Part shown: in pieces, positions 20,693-29,054 of the stretch | Position numbering within the stretch: position 1 is the stretch's first letter | Layout: the number at the start of each line of letters is the position of its first letter | Source of the DNA: Paracoccus litorisediminis | GTDB lineage: Bacteria; Pseudomonadota; Alphaproteobacteria; Rhodobacterales; Rhodobacteraceae | NCBI RefSeq assembly: GCF_009711205.1 | Contig: NZ_WMIG01000001.1 | Span: 496,001 to 560,000, forward strand | Length of the DNA stretch: 64,000 bases | Direction of reading: 5' to 3' | Translations under genes and position numbers: made by a program | The notes under the pieces: model-generated | Seen by the model: the letters and a program-made list of their open reading frames with translations, nothing else | Databases searched by the model: none | Told to the model about the DNA's origin: nothing

Positions 20693-21525
20693 TCCCACCC
20701 TTGGTGATCTCGATCCAAAGTCAGGTGGTGCTGGGCCATGTCGGGAACTCGGCCGCCGTCTTTCCGATGCAAGCGGCGGGGCTGGAAGTCGCGCAGATCC
20801 CCACCGTCGTCTTCTCGAACACGCCCGACTACCCGACCCTGCGCGGGCGCGCGATGCCTGCCGATTTCTTTGCCGATCTGCTGCGTGGCGCGTGGGAACG
20901 TGGCCTGCCGCAACGCGCGGCCTATATCGTCACCGGCTATATCGGCTCGGTCGAGGTGGCGGGGCTGGTCGCGGAATTCGTTGCCCGCGCCAAGGCGGAA
21001 AATCCGGCGTTGGTCTATCTGTGCGACCCGGTGATGGGGGATGATGCGCCGGGGCTTTACGTCCCCGAGGCGATCGCGGCGGTGCTCAAGGATGGGCTGC
21101 TGCCGCTGGCCGACATCGCCTCGCCCAATCCGTTCGAAATCGGCTACCTGACCGGGCGTCAGATCGCGGTGCTGGATGACCTGCCCCGCGCCTTTGCCGA
21201 TCTGCGCATGGCGCCGGGCGCGCGGTTGATCGCGACGGGCTGCCAGTTGCAGGACACCCCCGAGGGGATGTTGGAAAGCGTGGTGTTGGGGCCGGACGGC
21301 CTGTCGCGCCATCCGGTCCCGCGCTTGCCCGTGGCGATGGCCGGGACCGGCGATCTGTTCGCCGGGCTGATCACGGCGGCGCTGGGGCGGGGCCGCGATC
21401 TGGCCCAAGCGGTCGAGTTCGCGCAAGCGCAGACCTCGCGCGCATTGGCCCGTGCCGCGAGCCTCGGCGCGAAAGAGGTGGTCCTGTCCGACCCCGACTT
21501 CCGCGCCGCGCTGCTGACGCTTTAG
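20689..21525 (+). CDS. pdxY: Pyridoxal kinase
   Basis: This kinase phosphorylates pyridoxal (and possibly pyridoxine) in PLP salvage. The 278-aa ribokinase-fold product has the N-terminal ISIQSQVVLGHVGNSAAVFP segment, CDPVMGDDAPGLYVP and the anion-hole/catalytic motif MAGTGDLFAGLI near residue 220. Choice of PdxY over PdxK/ThiD rests on the HVGNSA segment. It overlaps the MOSC gene start-to-stop. Its stop is shared in the 4-nt overlap 21522-21525 with the convergent tex. Confidence 0.92.
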   Translation: MIPPLVISIQSQVVLGHVGNSAAVFPMQAAGLEVAQIPTVVFSNTPDYPTLRGRAMPADFFADLLRGAWERGLPQRAAYIVTGYIGSVEVAGLVAEFVARAKAENPALVYLCDPVMGDDAPGLYVPEAIAAVLKDGLLPLADIASPNPFEIGYLTGRQIAVLDDLPRAFADLRMAPGARLIATGCQLQDTPEGMLESVVLGPDGLSRHPVPRLPVAMAGTGDLFAGLITAALGRGRDLAQAVEFAQAQTSRALARAASLGAKEVVLSDPDFRAALLTL

Positions 21526-23825
21526 TTCTTACGCAGCGCGTTCAGCAGCGCCGCGCCGAAGGCACCGGGTTCATCCTTGGGTGCGGGTTTCGCTGATGTC
21601 GCACCGCGCGCAGGGGCGGATTTGGGGTTGCGTTCGGCTTGGGCATCGCGGGCCGAGGTTCCGCCATCCTTGCGCATGGTCAGGCCGATGCGCTTGCGAG
21701 GCACGTCCACCTCGGTCACGCGGACGCGGACCACGTCGCCGACCTTCACCACCTCATTGGGGTCTTTCACGAAACGGTCGGCCAGTTGGCTGATATGGAC
21801 CAGCCCGTCCTGATGAACGCCGATATCGACGAAGGCGCCAAAGGCCGCGACATTGGTCACCGTGCCTTCCAGCGACATGCCGGGTTTCAGGTCCTTGATG
21901 TCCTCGACCCCCTCGGCAAAGCTGGCGGTGACAAAGCTGGGGCGCGGGTCGCGGCCGGGCTTTTCCAGTTCGGACAGGATGTCGCGAATGGTGGGCAGGC
22001 CGAAACTGTCATCGACGAATTGTTCGGCCCGGATGCCCTTCAGCGCCGCGCCGTCGCCCATGATCTGGCGAATGTCGCGCCCGCAGGCGGCGACGATCTT
22101 GCGGGCGACGCCGTAAGCCTCGGGGTGGACGGATGAGGCATCCAGCGGCTCCTTGCCGTCGCGGATGCGCAGGAAGCCCGCGCATTGCTCGAACGCGCGC
22201 GGACCAAGACCAGCCACCTTTTTCAGCGCCGCGCGCGAGGCGAAGGCCCCTTCGCTGTCACGATGCGCGACGATGTTTTGCGCCAGCGACGGGCCAAGGC
22301 CTGCGACATGGGCCAGAAGCGGCGCAGAGGCCGTGTTCAGATCGACGCCAACCGCGTTCACCGCATCCTCGACCACGGCCTCCAGCGTCTTCATCAATTG
22401 GCGCTGATCGACGTCATGCTGATATTGGCCAACGCCGATCGCCTCGGGCGGCACCTTGACCAGTTCGGCCAGCGGATCCTGCAAGCGCCGTGCAATCGAG
22501 ACCGCACCGCGCAGCGACACGTCCAGATCCGGGAATTCCTTCGCCGCCAGTTCCGAGGCCGAATAGACCGAGGCCCCGGCTTCGCTGACGATGACCTTGA
22601 CCGGCACCTTCATCCCCGCGGGCAGGCGTTTGAGGACATCGGCCACCATGCGCTCGGTCTCGCGGCTGGCAGTACCGTTGCCGATGGCGATCAGTTCGAT
22701 CTTGTGGCGGACAATCGCGGCGGCCAGCGCCGCCTCGGCCCCGCGCAGGTCGTTCTTGGGCTGGAACGGGTACAGGGTCGCGGTCTCGATCACCTTGCCG
22801 GTCGCATCGACGGCGGCCAGCTTGACCCCGGTGCGGATGCCCGGATCAAGCCCGATGGTCGCGCGCGGCCCGGCGGGCGAGGCCAGCAGCAGGTCCTTGA
22901 GGTTGCGGGCAAAGACCCGGATCGCCTCGGCATGGGCGCGGGTCCGCAGCTCGGTCAGCAGGTCGATATACATGGTGTTCGACAGCCGCACCCGCCATGC
23001 CCAGCCCGCGACCTTGCGCAGCCATTGATCGCCCGGACCGTCGCCCAGACGACCCAGGGTCGCGGCGACGATCCCTTCGGCGCGGGCATCGCCGGTCTCG
23101 GGTTCGGGGGCGATCTCGATGGTCAGGATCTCTTCCTTGGCGGCGCGCAGGATGGCCAAAGCGCGGTGGCCGGGAATGACGGACCATTTCTCGGCATGGT
23201 CGAAATAGTCGCTGAATTTCGCGCCCTCGGTTTCCTTGCCGGGGACGACCTTGGCGGCAATGCGACCCTCGGTCTGCATGAATTCGCGCAGGCGACCCAG
23301 CATCGGGGCGTTTTCCGACAGTTCCTCGACCAGAATATCGCGCGCGCCATCCAGCGCGGCTTTCTGATCGGCGACATTCTCGGACAGGTAGGATTGCGCC
23401 AGCGCCACTGGATCGGCACCGCGATTGTCCTGAATCGCGCGCAGCAAGGGCTCCAGCCCGTTTTCCCGCGCGATCATCGCCTTGGTGCGGCGCTTGGGCT
23501 TGTAGGGCAGATAGATATCCTCAAGCGTGGCCTTGGTTTCGGCCCCGGCGATGCTGCGGGCCAGATCCTCGGTCAGCTTGCCCTGCCCCTTGATCTGCTC
23601 AAGGATCGCGGCGCGGCGGGCTTCCAGCTCGCGCAGATAGGCCAGACGTTCGGCCAGCGTGCGCAACTGCGTGTCGTCCAGACCGCCGGTGACTTCCTTG
23701 CGGTAGCGGGCGACGAAGGGCACGGTGGCGCCGCCGTCCAACAGCCCGGTCGCGGCACTGACCTGCCCCGGCGACGCGTTGATTTCACTGGCAATCTTGC
23801 GCGCGATACGTTCGGTCGTGTCCAT
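21522..23825 (-). CDS. tex: RNA-binding transcription accessory protein Tex
   Basis: Tex is a conserved nucleic-acid-binding protein linked to transcription and RNA metabolism. The 767-aa product has the Tex N-terminal HTH-like region, a YqgF/RNase H-like domain (TIGLDPGIRTGVKLAAVD, near residue 325) and helix-hairpin-helix motifs (VAGLGPSLAQNIV, VAGLGPRAFEQCAGF). An S1 domain lies near residues 645-720 (GTVTNVAAFGAFVDIGVHQD, LVHISQLADRFV), followed by a charged Ala/Pro/Lys tail. Length and order are typical. Confidence 0.95.
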   Translation of the reverse strand: MDTTERIARKIASEINASPGQVSAATGLLDGGATVPFVARYRKEVTGGLDDTQLRTLAERLAYLRELEARRAAILEQIKGQGKLTEDLARSIAGAETKATLEDIYLPYKPKRRTKAMIARENGLEPLLRAIQDNRGADPVALAQSYLSENVADQKAALDGARDILVEELSENAPMLGRLREFMQTEGRIAAKVVPGKETEGAKFSDYFDHAEKWSVIPGHRALAILRAAKEEILTIEIAPEPETGDARAEGIVAATLGRLGDGPGDQWLRKVAGWAWRVRLSNTMYIDLLTELRTRAHAEAIRVFARNLKDLLLASPAGPRATIGLDPGIRTGVKLAAVDATGKVIETATLYPFQPKNDLRGAEAALAAAIVRHKIELIAIGNGTASRETERMVADVLKRLPAGMKVPVKVIVSEAGASVYSASELAAKEFPDLDVSLRGAVSIARRLQDPLAELVKVPPEAIGVGQYQHDVDQRQLMKTLEAVVEDAVNAVGVDLNTASAPLLAHVAGLGPSLAQNIVAHRDSEGAFASRAALKKVAGLGPRAFEQCAGFLRIRDGKEPLDASSVHPEAYGVARKIVAACGRDIRQIMGDGAALKGIRAEQFVDDSFGLPTIRDILSELEKPGRDPRPSFVTASFAEGVEDIKDLKPGMSLEGTVTNVAAFGAFVDIGVHQDGLVHISQLADRFVKDPNEVVKVGDVVRVRVTEVDVPRKRIGLTMRKDGGTSARDAQAERNPKSAPARGATSAKPAPKDEPGAFGAALLNALRKN

Positions 23826-23908
23826 GGCAGGCTCCGTCTGTTCAGGCTGCCGTCATACCCCGGACGCCTGCGAGGGCCAAGCCTTTCGCGCGTCGCGCGA
23901 GCGTCCCG

Positions 23909-25246
23909 CTAATCCGAGGCGCGGAAATCCGCAGGCCGGATGCCATGCCGGGTCAGCTTGTCATAGAAGGTCTTGCGCGGCAGGCGCAGGCTTTCCATGG
24001 CGCGGGTGGCATTGCCTTCGGCCCGGCGCAGCGCCTCGCGGATCAGGGCGGATTCGTATTCGGCCATCAGATCGGACAGGCCGCGACCCGGCCCCTCGCC
24101 TGCGCCCGCCTCGAAGGGCGACAGGCCCAGCGCATGGCTTTCGGCGAATTGGCGCAGCTCGCGCAGGTTGCCCGGCCAGTCATGGCCCGAAAGCCGCGCC
24201 CGGACCAGCGGCGTCAGCGGTGGCACGGCCACGCCCAGCCGGTCGCAGGCCGACAGCAGGAAATGCCGGAAAAGCTCGGGGATGTCCTCGCGCCGGGCAG
24301 AAAGCGGCGGCAGGGTCAGCACCACCCCCGACAGCCGGAAATACAGGTCCGAGCGCAGCCGCCCCTCGCGCATCAGCCGCTGGGCGTCGCCTTCGGTCGA
24401 GGCGATCACACGCAGGTCCAGCGGGCGCGGTGCCGATGCTCCGGGCGGCCAGAGCTCTCCCGCCTCGATCAGCGCCAGCAACCGGGCCTGCAAAGCGGGC
24501 GACAGGCTGTCGACACCGTCCAGATAAAGCGTCCCGCGATGGGCGCGTTCAAGCCTGCCGGGGCTGCGGGCCTGACGCCCGCCCGGTTCCAGCCCCAGAA
24601 CCTCGGCATCAAAGCGCGCCTCGTCCAGCGCGGCGCAAGGCAGTTGCACAAAGGCGCGGGCGCGGCGCGGGCCCTGCCGATGGATCGCCCGTGCGACGGT
24701 TTCCTTGCCCGATCCCTGCGGGCCGCTGATCAACAGATCGCCCCCGGTCCCCGCCAGACGCTCAACCGTCTCGCGCAGGTGTTGCATGACGGCGCTTTGC
24801 CCGACCAACCGGGTCTCGCGCGCCAGGCCTTCGTGCTGCTGCTGACGCAGGGCGCGGTTCTCGATCACCAGCGCGCGGGAATGGCAGGCGCGGTTCAGCG
24901 CCGCGACCAGCGTATCGGCACCGACAGGCTTGGACAGAAAATCATAGGCCCCGCGCTTCAGTGCCGCGACCGCCATCGCCACATCGGCATGGCCGGTCAG
25001 CAGGATCACCGGCAATTCCGGGTCCAGCGCCTGCAGATGCTCGAACAGGGCGAAACCGTCCATGCCCGGCATCCGCACATCGCTGAGGATGACGCCCGGA
25101 TAATCCGGCCCCAGCCCGGCCAGCGCATCCACTGCCGAGGCAAAGGGGTCGACCGCAAAGCCCGCCAGCTTCAGCGACTGCACCTGCGCGGCCAGCAAAT
25201 CGGGATCGTCATCGACAAGACGGACTAGGCGGATCGGATCACTCAT
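23909..25246 (-). CDS. dctD: DctD-type response regulator lacking GAFTGA
   Basis: This is the partner of DctB for control of C4-dicarboxylate transport. The 445-aa protein has a receiver domain (phospho-acceptor Asp56 in ILSDVRMPG), an AAA+ domain with Walker A GPQGSGKETVAR (Lys181), and a C-terminal Fis-type HTH (GNATRAMESLRLPRKTFYDK). The sigma-54-contacting GAFTGA loop is replaced around residues 218-230 by GLEPGGRQARSPG. Walker B reads LYLDGVDSL, with Gly244 where the catalytic glutamate normally is. It is therefore unlikely to act as a standard sigma-54 activator. Its start overlaps dctB (ATGA). Confidence 0.85.
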   Translation of the reverse strand: MSDPIRLVRLVDDDPDLLAAQVQSLKLAGFAVDPFASAVDALAGLGPDYPGVILSDVRMPGMDGFALFEHLQALDPELPVILLTGHADVAMAVAALKRGAYDFLSKPVGADTLVAALNRACHSRALVIENRALRQQQHEGLARETRLVGQSAVMQHLRETVERLAGTGGDLLISGPQGSGKETVARAIHRQGPRRARAFVQLPCAALDEARFDAEVLGLEPGGRQARSPGRLERAHRGTLYLDGVDSLSPALQARLLALIEAGELWPPGASAPRPLDLRVIASTEGDAQRLMREGRLRSDLYFRLSGVVLTLPPLSARREDIPELFRHFLLSACDRLGVAVPPLTPLVRARLSGHDWPGNLRELRQFAESHALGLSPFEAGAGEGPGRGLSDLMAEYESALIREALRRAEGNATRAMESLRLPRKTFYDKLTRHGIRPADFRASD

Positions 25247-26934
25247 TCGGCACTCGGCAGCTCAAGGACAAAGGTGGCGCCCTGCCCCGGTTGCGGCGGC
25301 AGGGCATGCAGGTTGCCGCCGAAACTCCGCGCCAGATCCTGCGAGATCACCAGCCCCAGCCCCATGCCACGGGGCTTGCTGGTCAGGAAGGGCGTGAAAA
25401 GTTGCTCATACATCTCGGGCGTCAGCCCTGGCCCATTGTCGCTGACGGTGATGCGCAGCGGCGCTCCGGGCTGGATGCTGACGGTGATGCGCGGCTCGGG
25501 CGTGCCCGCCAGCGCCTCCTGCGCGTTTTGCAGCAGGTTCACCAGGATCTGTTCCAGCGCCACCGTCTCGGCCCGGACGCGCAGGTCCGGAGGGATGTCG
25601 GGCCTGTCCAGCGCAATCCCCTGCGCCTCACGCGGGGCGGCGGTCAGCAACAGCGCTACCTCAAAGGCATCGCGCAGCGCCACCGGGCCGACCTGCCCAT
25701 TGGCCTTGCGGGCAAAGCCGCGCAGTTGGTCGGTGATGCGCGCGATCCGGTCGGCCATGCGGCGGATGCTGCCAAGGTTCCCGGCCACGTCGAGCGTCTC
25801 GCCGGCGGCCAGCAGCGCCTCGCCATTCTCGGCCAGCAGGCGGATGGTGGCCAAGGGCTGGTTGACCTCATGCGCCACGCCCGCCGTGATCTGCCCCAAA
25901 GCGGCCAGCTTGTTGGCCTGCACCATCTCGGCGCGCAGCCGGTCCAGCCGCTTTTCCAGCGCGCGGCGTTCACGCATTTCATCGGACAAAGCGCGGGTGC
26001 GGTCATCGACGGCGCGTTGCAGATCGATGCGGTAGCGGCGCTCGGCCTCGGCCTTGCGGGCGGCGCGGCGGCGGGCGCGCAGGGCAAAGCCCGCGCCGAT
26101 CCCCAGCAGCGTCAGGCCAAAGCCTGCCGTGCCCGTGGCCATCAGCCCCGCGACCAGCGCCGGTCGGGTCGAGCCAGTGACCCGCAGCACCCAGTCGGTC
26201 CCCGGCACGGCAGCCTCGGTCACGATTTCGGCGGCGCCTGGCACAGGCGCGGGCTGAAAGCGCAGCGCGGGATCGCTGGACAGGATCACCTGCCCCAAGG
26301 CGTCCTGCACCTCGGTCCGGGCATGGGCGCTGCGCCAGTTCCGCTCAAGCGGGTCGAATTCGACCTTGACCACGATCACGCCCAAAGCCGCCCCCTGCCC
26401 CTCGGCAAGGACCGGCGTTTCGCGCAGGTCATGGGACAGATACAGGCCCGGACGATGGCTGACCGTTCCCATCGCGAATTGCGTGGCCTCGCCCTTCAGC
26501 AGGGCCTCGCTGAAATAGTCGCGAAAGCTGTAATTCTCGCCGATGAAGCTGGTGGCCTCGTCCCAGTTCGAGGCCGCGATCGCCACGCCCTGACTGTCCA
26601 GAAGATAGATCACGGCGCTGTCGGTCTGATTGCGCAGCCGGTCCAGCTTCAGCGACACCCGCTCGCGGTTCAGGGCCGAGGGATCGCGCAGCGCCTGCAG
26701 CATCACCGCATCATCGGCCAGCACCGTCGCCACCGCCCGCTGGCGCAGCAGCACGCTTTCCAGCGCCTGCACCCGGGCGCGCATCTCGGTTTCCTGCGAC
26801 TGGCGCAATTCGGCCAGCGCCGCACGCCGGGTCAGATCGAACGTGCCCGCCAGTACCAGCGCAGCCAACACCAGCAACCCGAGCCACCACAGGGCCCGGG
26901 ACGGAAAGCGGCGCGACTCGGCCTGCTGCGGCAA
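25243..26934 (-). CDS. dctB: C4-dicarboxylate sensor histidine kinase
   Basis: DctB senses external C4-dicarboxylates and phosphorylates DctD. The 563-aa product has an N-terminal membrane segment (residues 13-33), a periplasmic dCache-type sensor region (about 35-265) and a second membrane segment (about 270-292). These are followed by a coiled linker and the kinase core: H-box GQITAGVAHEVNQPLATIR, N-box NLLQNAQEAL, G1 DNGPGLTPEMYEQLF and G2 GMGLGLVIS. The start is TTG 26934, preceded by AAAGGA at six bases; no ATG gives a better N-terminus. It is divergent from dctA. Confidence 0.92.
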   Translation of the reverse strand: MPQQAESRRFPSRALWWLGLLVLAALVLAGTFDLTRRAALAELRQSQETEMRARVQALESVLLRQRAVATVLADDAVMLQALRDPSALNRERVSLKLDRLRNQTDSAVIYLLDSQGVAIAASNWDEATSFIGENYSFRDYFSEALLKGEATQFAMGTVSHRPGLYLSHDLRETPVLAEGQGAALGVIVVKVEFDPLERNWRSAHARTEVQDALGQVILSSDPALRFQPAPVPGAAEIVTEAAVPGTDWVLRVTGSTRPALVAGLMATGTAGFGLTLLGIGAGFALRARRRAARKAEAERRYRIDLQRAVDDRTRALSDEMRERRALEKRLDRLRAEMVQANKLAALGQITAGVAHEVNQPLATIRLLAENGEALLAAGETLDVAGNLGSIRRMADRIARITDQLRGFARKANGQVGPVALRDAFEVALLLTAAPREAQGIALDRPDIPPDLRVRAETVALEQILVNLLQNAQEALAGTPEPRITVSIQPGAPLRITVSDNGPGLTPEMYEQLFTPFLTSKPRGMGLGLVISQDLARSFGGNLHALPPQPGQGATFVLELPSAE

Positions 26935-26965
26935 TTGCGGTCCTTTCGCGGGACTGTTTCGAATT

Positions 26966-27002
26966 CCACACTAGCACGTCGCGACCGTGTGGGAAACCAC
27001 AC
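26966..27002. promoter_or_regulatory. Candidate DctD operator in the dctB-dctA space
   Basis: GTGTGGGAAACCACAC (26987-27002) is a perfect palindrome with 6-bp arms GTGTGG/CCACAC. A further half site CCACAC lies at 26966-26971, 21 bp (two turns) from the first arm and 31 bp (three turns) from the second. It sits 140-175 nt before dctA, where activator sites are expected. Assignment to DctD is inferred from context. I found no convincing -24/-12 element. Confidence 0.5.
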
Positions 27003-27141
27003 ACACCATCGGACGGAAATCGCCCAAACTCCCATGATTTCAGCGCATTGCTGTCATGCGCCCTGAAATTGGGCCGCCCTGCCGCAGCCTGTAACATGCA
27101 GTGACACAATACCGTCATCGGTTGGCTGGAGGAGGCCCCCA

Positions 27142-28509
27142 ATGCAACTCGACATGTCTGCGCAGCCGACCGCGCACGAACCCCGTCCGATCTATCGCCA
27201 TCTTTATTTTCAGGTGCTGTGCGCCATCATCCTTGGCGCGCTAATCGGGCATTTCTTTCCCCAGACCGGCGAGGCGCTGAAGCCTTTGGGCGACGCCTTC
27301 ATCAAGCTGGTCAAGATGATCATCGCGCCGGTGATCTTTCTGACCATCGTCACCGGTCTGGCCGGGATGGGCACGCTGAAGGGCGTGGGCTCGGTCGTGG
27401 GCAAGGCATTCGCCTATTTCCTGACCTTCTCGACGCTGGCGCTGATCGTCGGACTGGTCACCGCGAATGTCATCCAGCCCGGTGCGGGCATGAATATCGA
27501 CCCGGCCACGCTGGATGCCAGCAAGGTCAGCGGCTACGCCGAAAAGGCGCATGAGACCTCGCTGACCGGCTTTGTCATGGACATCATCCCGACGACGCTG
27601 GTTTCCGCCTTTGTCGAGGGCAACATCCTGCAGGTGCTGTTCGTCGCCATCCTGTTCGGCATCGGTCTGATCCTTGTCGGCGACAAGGCGAAGCCCGTGG
27701 TCGCGCTGTTCGAGACCCTCAGCCATGTCGTCTTCCGCGTGGTCGACATCCTGATGAAGGCCGCGCCCATCGGAGCCTTCGGGGCCTTCGCCTTCACCAT
27801 CGGCAAATACGGCATCGCCTCGGTGGTGAATCTGGCGACGCTGGTCGGCACCTTCTACCTGACCTCGGCGCTGTTCATCATCGTGATCCTTGGCGCGGTC
27901 TGCATGGCCAACGGCTTCTCGATCTTCCGCCTGATCTCGTATCTCAAGGCCGAACTGCTGCTGGTGCTGGGCACGTCCTCGTCGGAATCGGCCCTGCCCG
28001 CGCTGATGGAGAAAATGGAGAAGGCCGGCTGCGCCCGCCCCGTCGTCGGTCTGGTCGTGCCGACCGGCTATTCCTTCAACCTTGACGGCACCAACATCTA
28101 CATGACGCTGGCGGCGCTGTTCATCGCGCAGGCCACGAATACCGACCTGACCCTGCAACAGCAGGTGCTGCTGCTGCTGGTCGCGATGCTGTCATCCAAG
28201 GGTGCGGCGGGCGTTACCGGCGCGGGCTTCATCACGCTGGCGGCAACGCTGTCGGTGGTGCCGACGATCCCGGTCGCGGGCATGGCGCTGATCCTTGGCG
28301 TGGACCGCTTCATGTCGGAATGCCGCTCGATCACCAACTTCATCGGCAATGCGGTGGCCACCATCGTCGTCAGCCGCTGGGAAGGCGCGCTGGACCGCGA
28401 GAAGCTGAACCGCGCCCTGTCGGGCGAGTTGCAGGACGATGTCCGCCCGATCACGCAGGTCGGACCCGCTCCGGCTGGCCTGCGCCTGGGCGAGGCCAGC
28501 GCCGACTGA
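27142..28509 (+). CDS. dctA: C4-dicarboxylate:cation symporter
   Basis: DctA takes up succinate, fumarate, malate and often aspartate. The 455-aa inner-membrane protein of the DAACS family has the serine-rich hairpin motif [18 protein letters not shown], the conserved [15 protein letters not shown] segment and multiple hydrophobic helices (first near residues 22-42). GGAGGAGG precedes the ATG. It is divergent from dctBD, with operator-like palindromes between, and ends at a strong terminator. It could feed aspA, which makes fumarate from aspartate. Confidence 0.95.
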   Translation: MQLDMSAQPTAHEPRPIYRHLYFQVLCAIILGALIGHFFPQTGEALKPLGDAFIKLVKMIIAPVIFLTIVTGLAGMGTLKGVGSVVGKAFAYFLTFSTLALIVGLVTANVIQPGAGMNIDPATLDASKVSGYAEKAHETSLTGFVMDIIPTTLVSAFVEGNILQVLFVAILFGIGLILVGDKAKPVVALFETLSHVVFRVVDILMKAAPIGAFGAFAFTIGKYGIASVVNLATLVGTFYLTSALFIIVILGAVCMANGFSIFRLISYLKAELLLVLGTSSSESALPALMEKMEKAGCARPVVGLVVPTGYSFNLDGTNIYMTLAALFIAQATNTDLTLQQQVLLLLVAMLSSKGAAGVTGAGFITLAATLSVVPTIPVAGMALILGVDRFMSECRSITNFIGNAVATIVVSRWEGALDREKLNRALSGELQDDVRPITQVGPAPAGLRLGEASAD

Positions 28510-28531
28510 ACCCGGCGCATCGTCCAAAAGG

Positions 28532-28563
28532 AAAGCCGTGGCCCCAAGGGTCACGGCTTTTTG
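28532..28563. terminator. Bidirectional terminator after dctA
   Basis: AAAGCCGTG (28532-28540) and CACGGCTTT (28552-28560) form a perfect 9-bp stem, followed by TT on the plus strand and preceded by a run of A on the same strand (U on the other). It overlaps the last codons of the convergent TonB-C-like gene, so it can serve both. Confidence 0.8.
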
Positions 28564-28967
28564 CTGTCACAGTTGATATTCACAGCCACCGTCACCAAAT
28601 CGGGCATCGCCCCCATGTCGGGCGAAAAAGGCGGCATCCGCGGCATCGTTTCGAACGTCTTCACGATGTATTTCTGCATCCTCGGGGACAGGCCCTCACT
28701 GGCATTGACGATCTTGACGTTTGTGATGCGACCGTCCGGATTGATCTGAAAGGCGATCGTGGCTGACTGGCCATCGCTCTCCGGTTCCAGCCTCCCGATT
28801 GCCCGCATCCGAGGGTGTATATTGGCCTTCAGCCGAAACGACGCGGCCTTCTTCCATTCCGCCAGCGTCGCCGGTGGCGGCAGGCCCGATCCTCCGGCCT
28901 GTTGGGCCAGAGACGGGATCGACAGCGCCAAGACGACGCAAAGTGACGACAGGACGGTACGCAGCAT
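28551..28967 (-). CDS. Secreted protein with TonB C-terminal-like domain
   Basis: The 138-aa product has a Sec signal peptide (residues 1-21, VVLALSIPSLAQ then QAGG). It also has a domain of about 90 residues resembling the TonB/TolA C-terminal fold: IHPRMRAIGRLEPESDGQSA, IAFQINPDGRITNVKIVNAS, LSPRMQKYIVKTFETMPRMP. A lone periplasmic TonB-C domain without membrane anchor or Pro-rich spacer cannot energise a receptor alone, so the role is unknown. Its stop lies in the dctA terminator. The large sugar-acid operon ends 87 nt upstream. Confidence 0.7.
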   Translation of the reverse strand: MLRTVLSSLCVVLALSIPSLAQQAGGSGLPPPATLAEWKKAASFRLKANIHPRMRAIGRLEPESDGQSATIAFQINPDGRITNVKIVNASEGLSPRMQKYIVKTFETMPRMPPFSPDMGAMPDLVTVAVNINCDSKKP

Positions 28968-29054
28968 CTCGGGTCCCTCATGGGCGGCGACAACCGCAGC
29001 ATCTGGGTTCCGCTGATTCCATGCAAGCGCCTGAAATACCGCAACTTATGCGGG

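Noticed and set aside
27060..27100. A sigma-54 promoter (-24/-12) upstream of dctA
   Set aside because: Only a loose GG-N10-GC match is present, not TGGC-N8-TGC. With a GAFTGA-less DctD a sigma-54 promoter is not expected.
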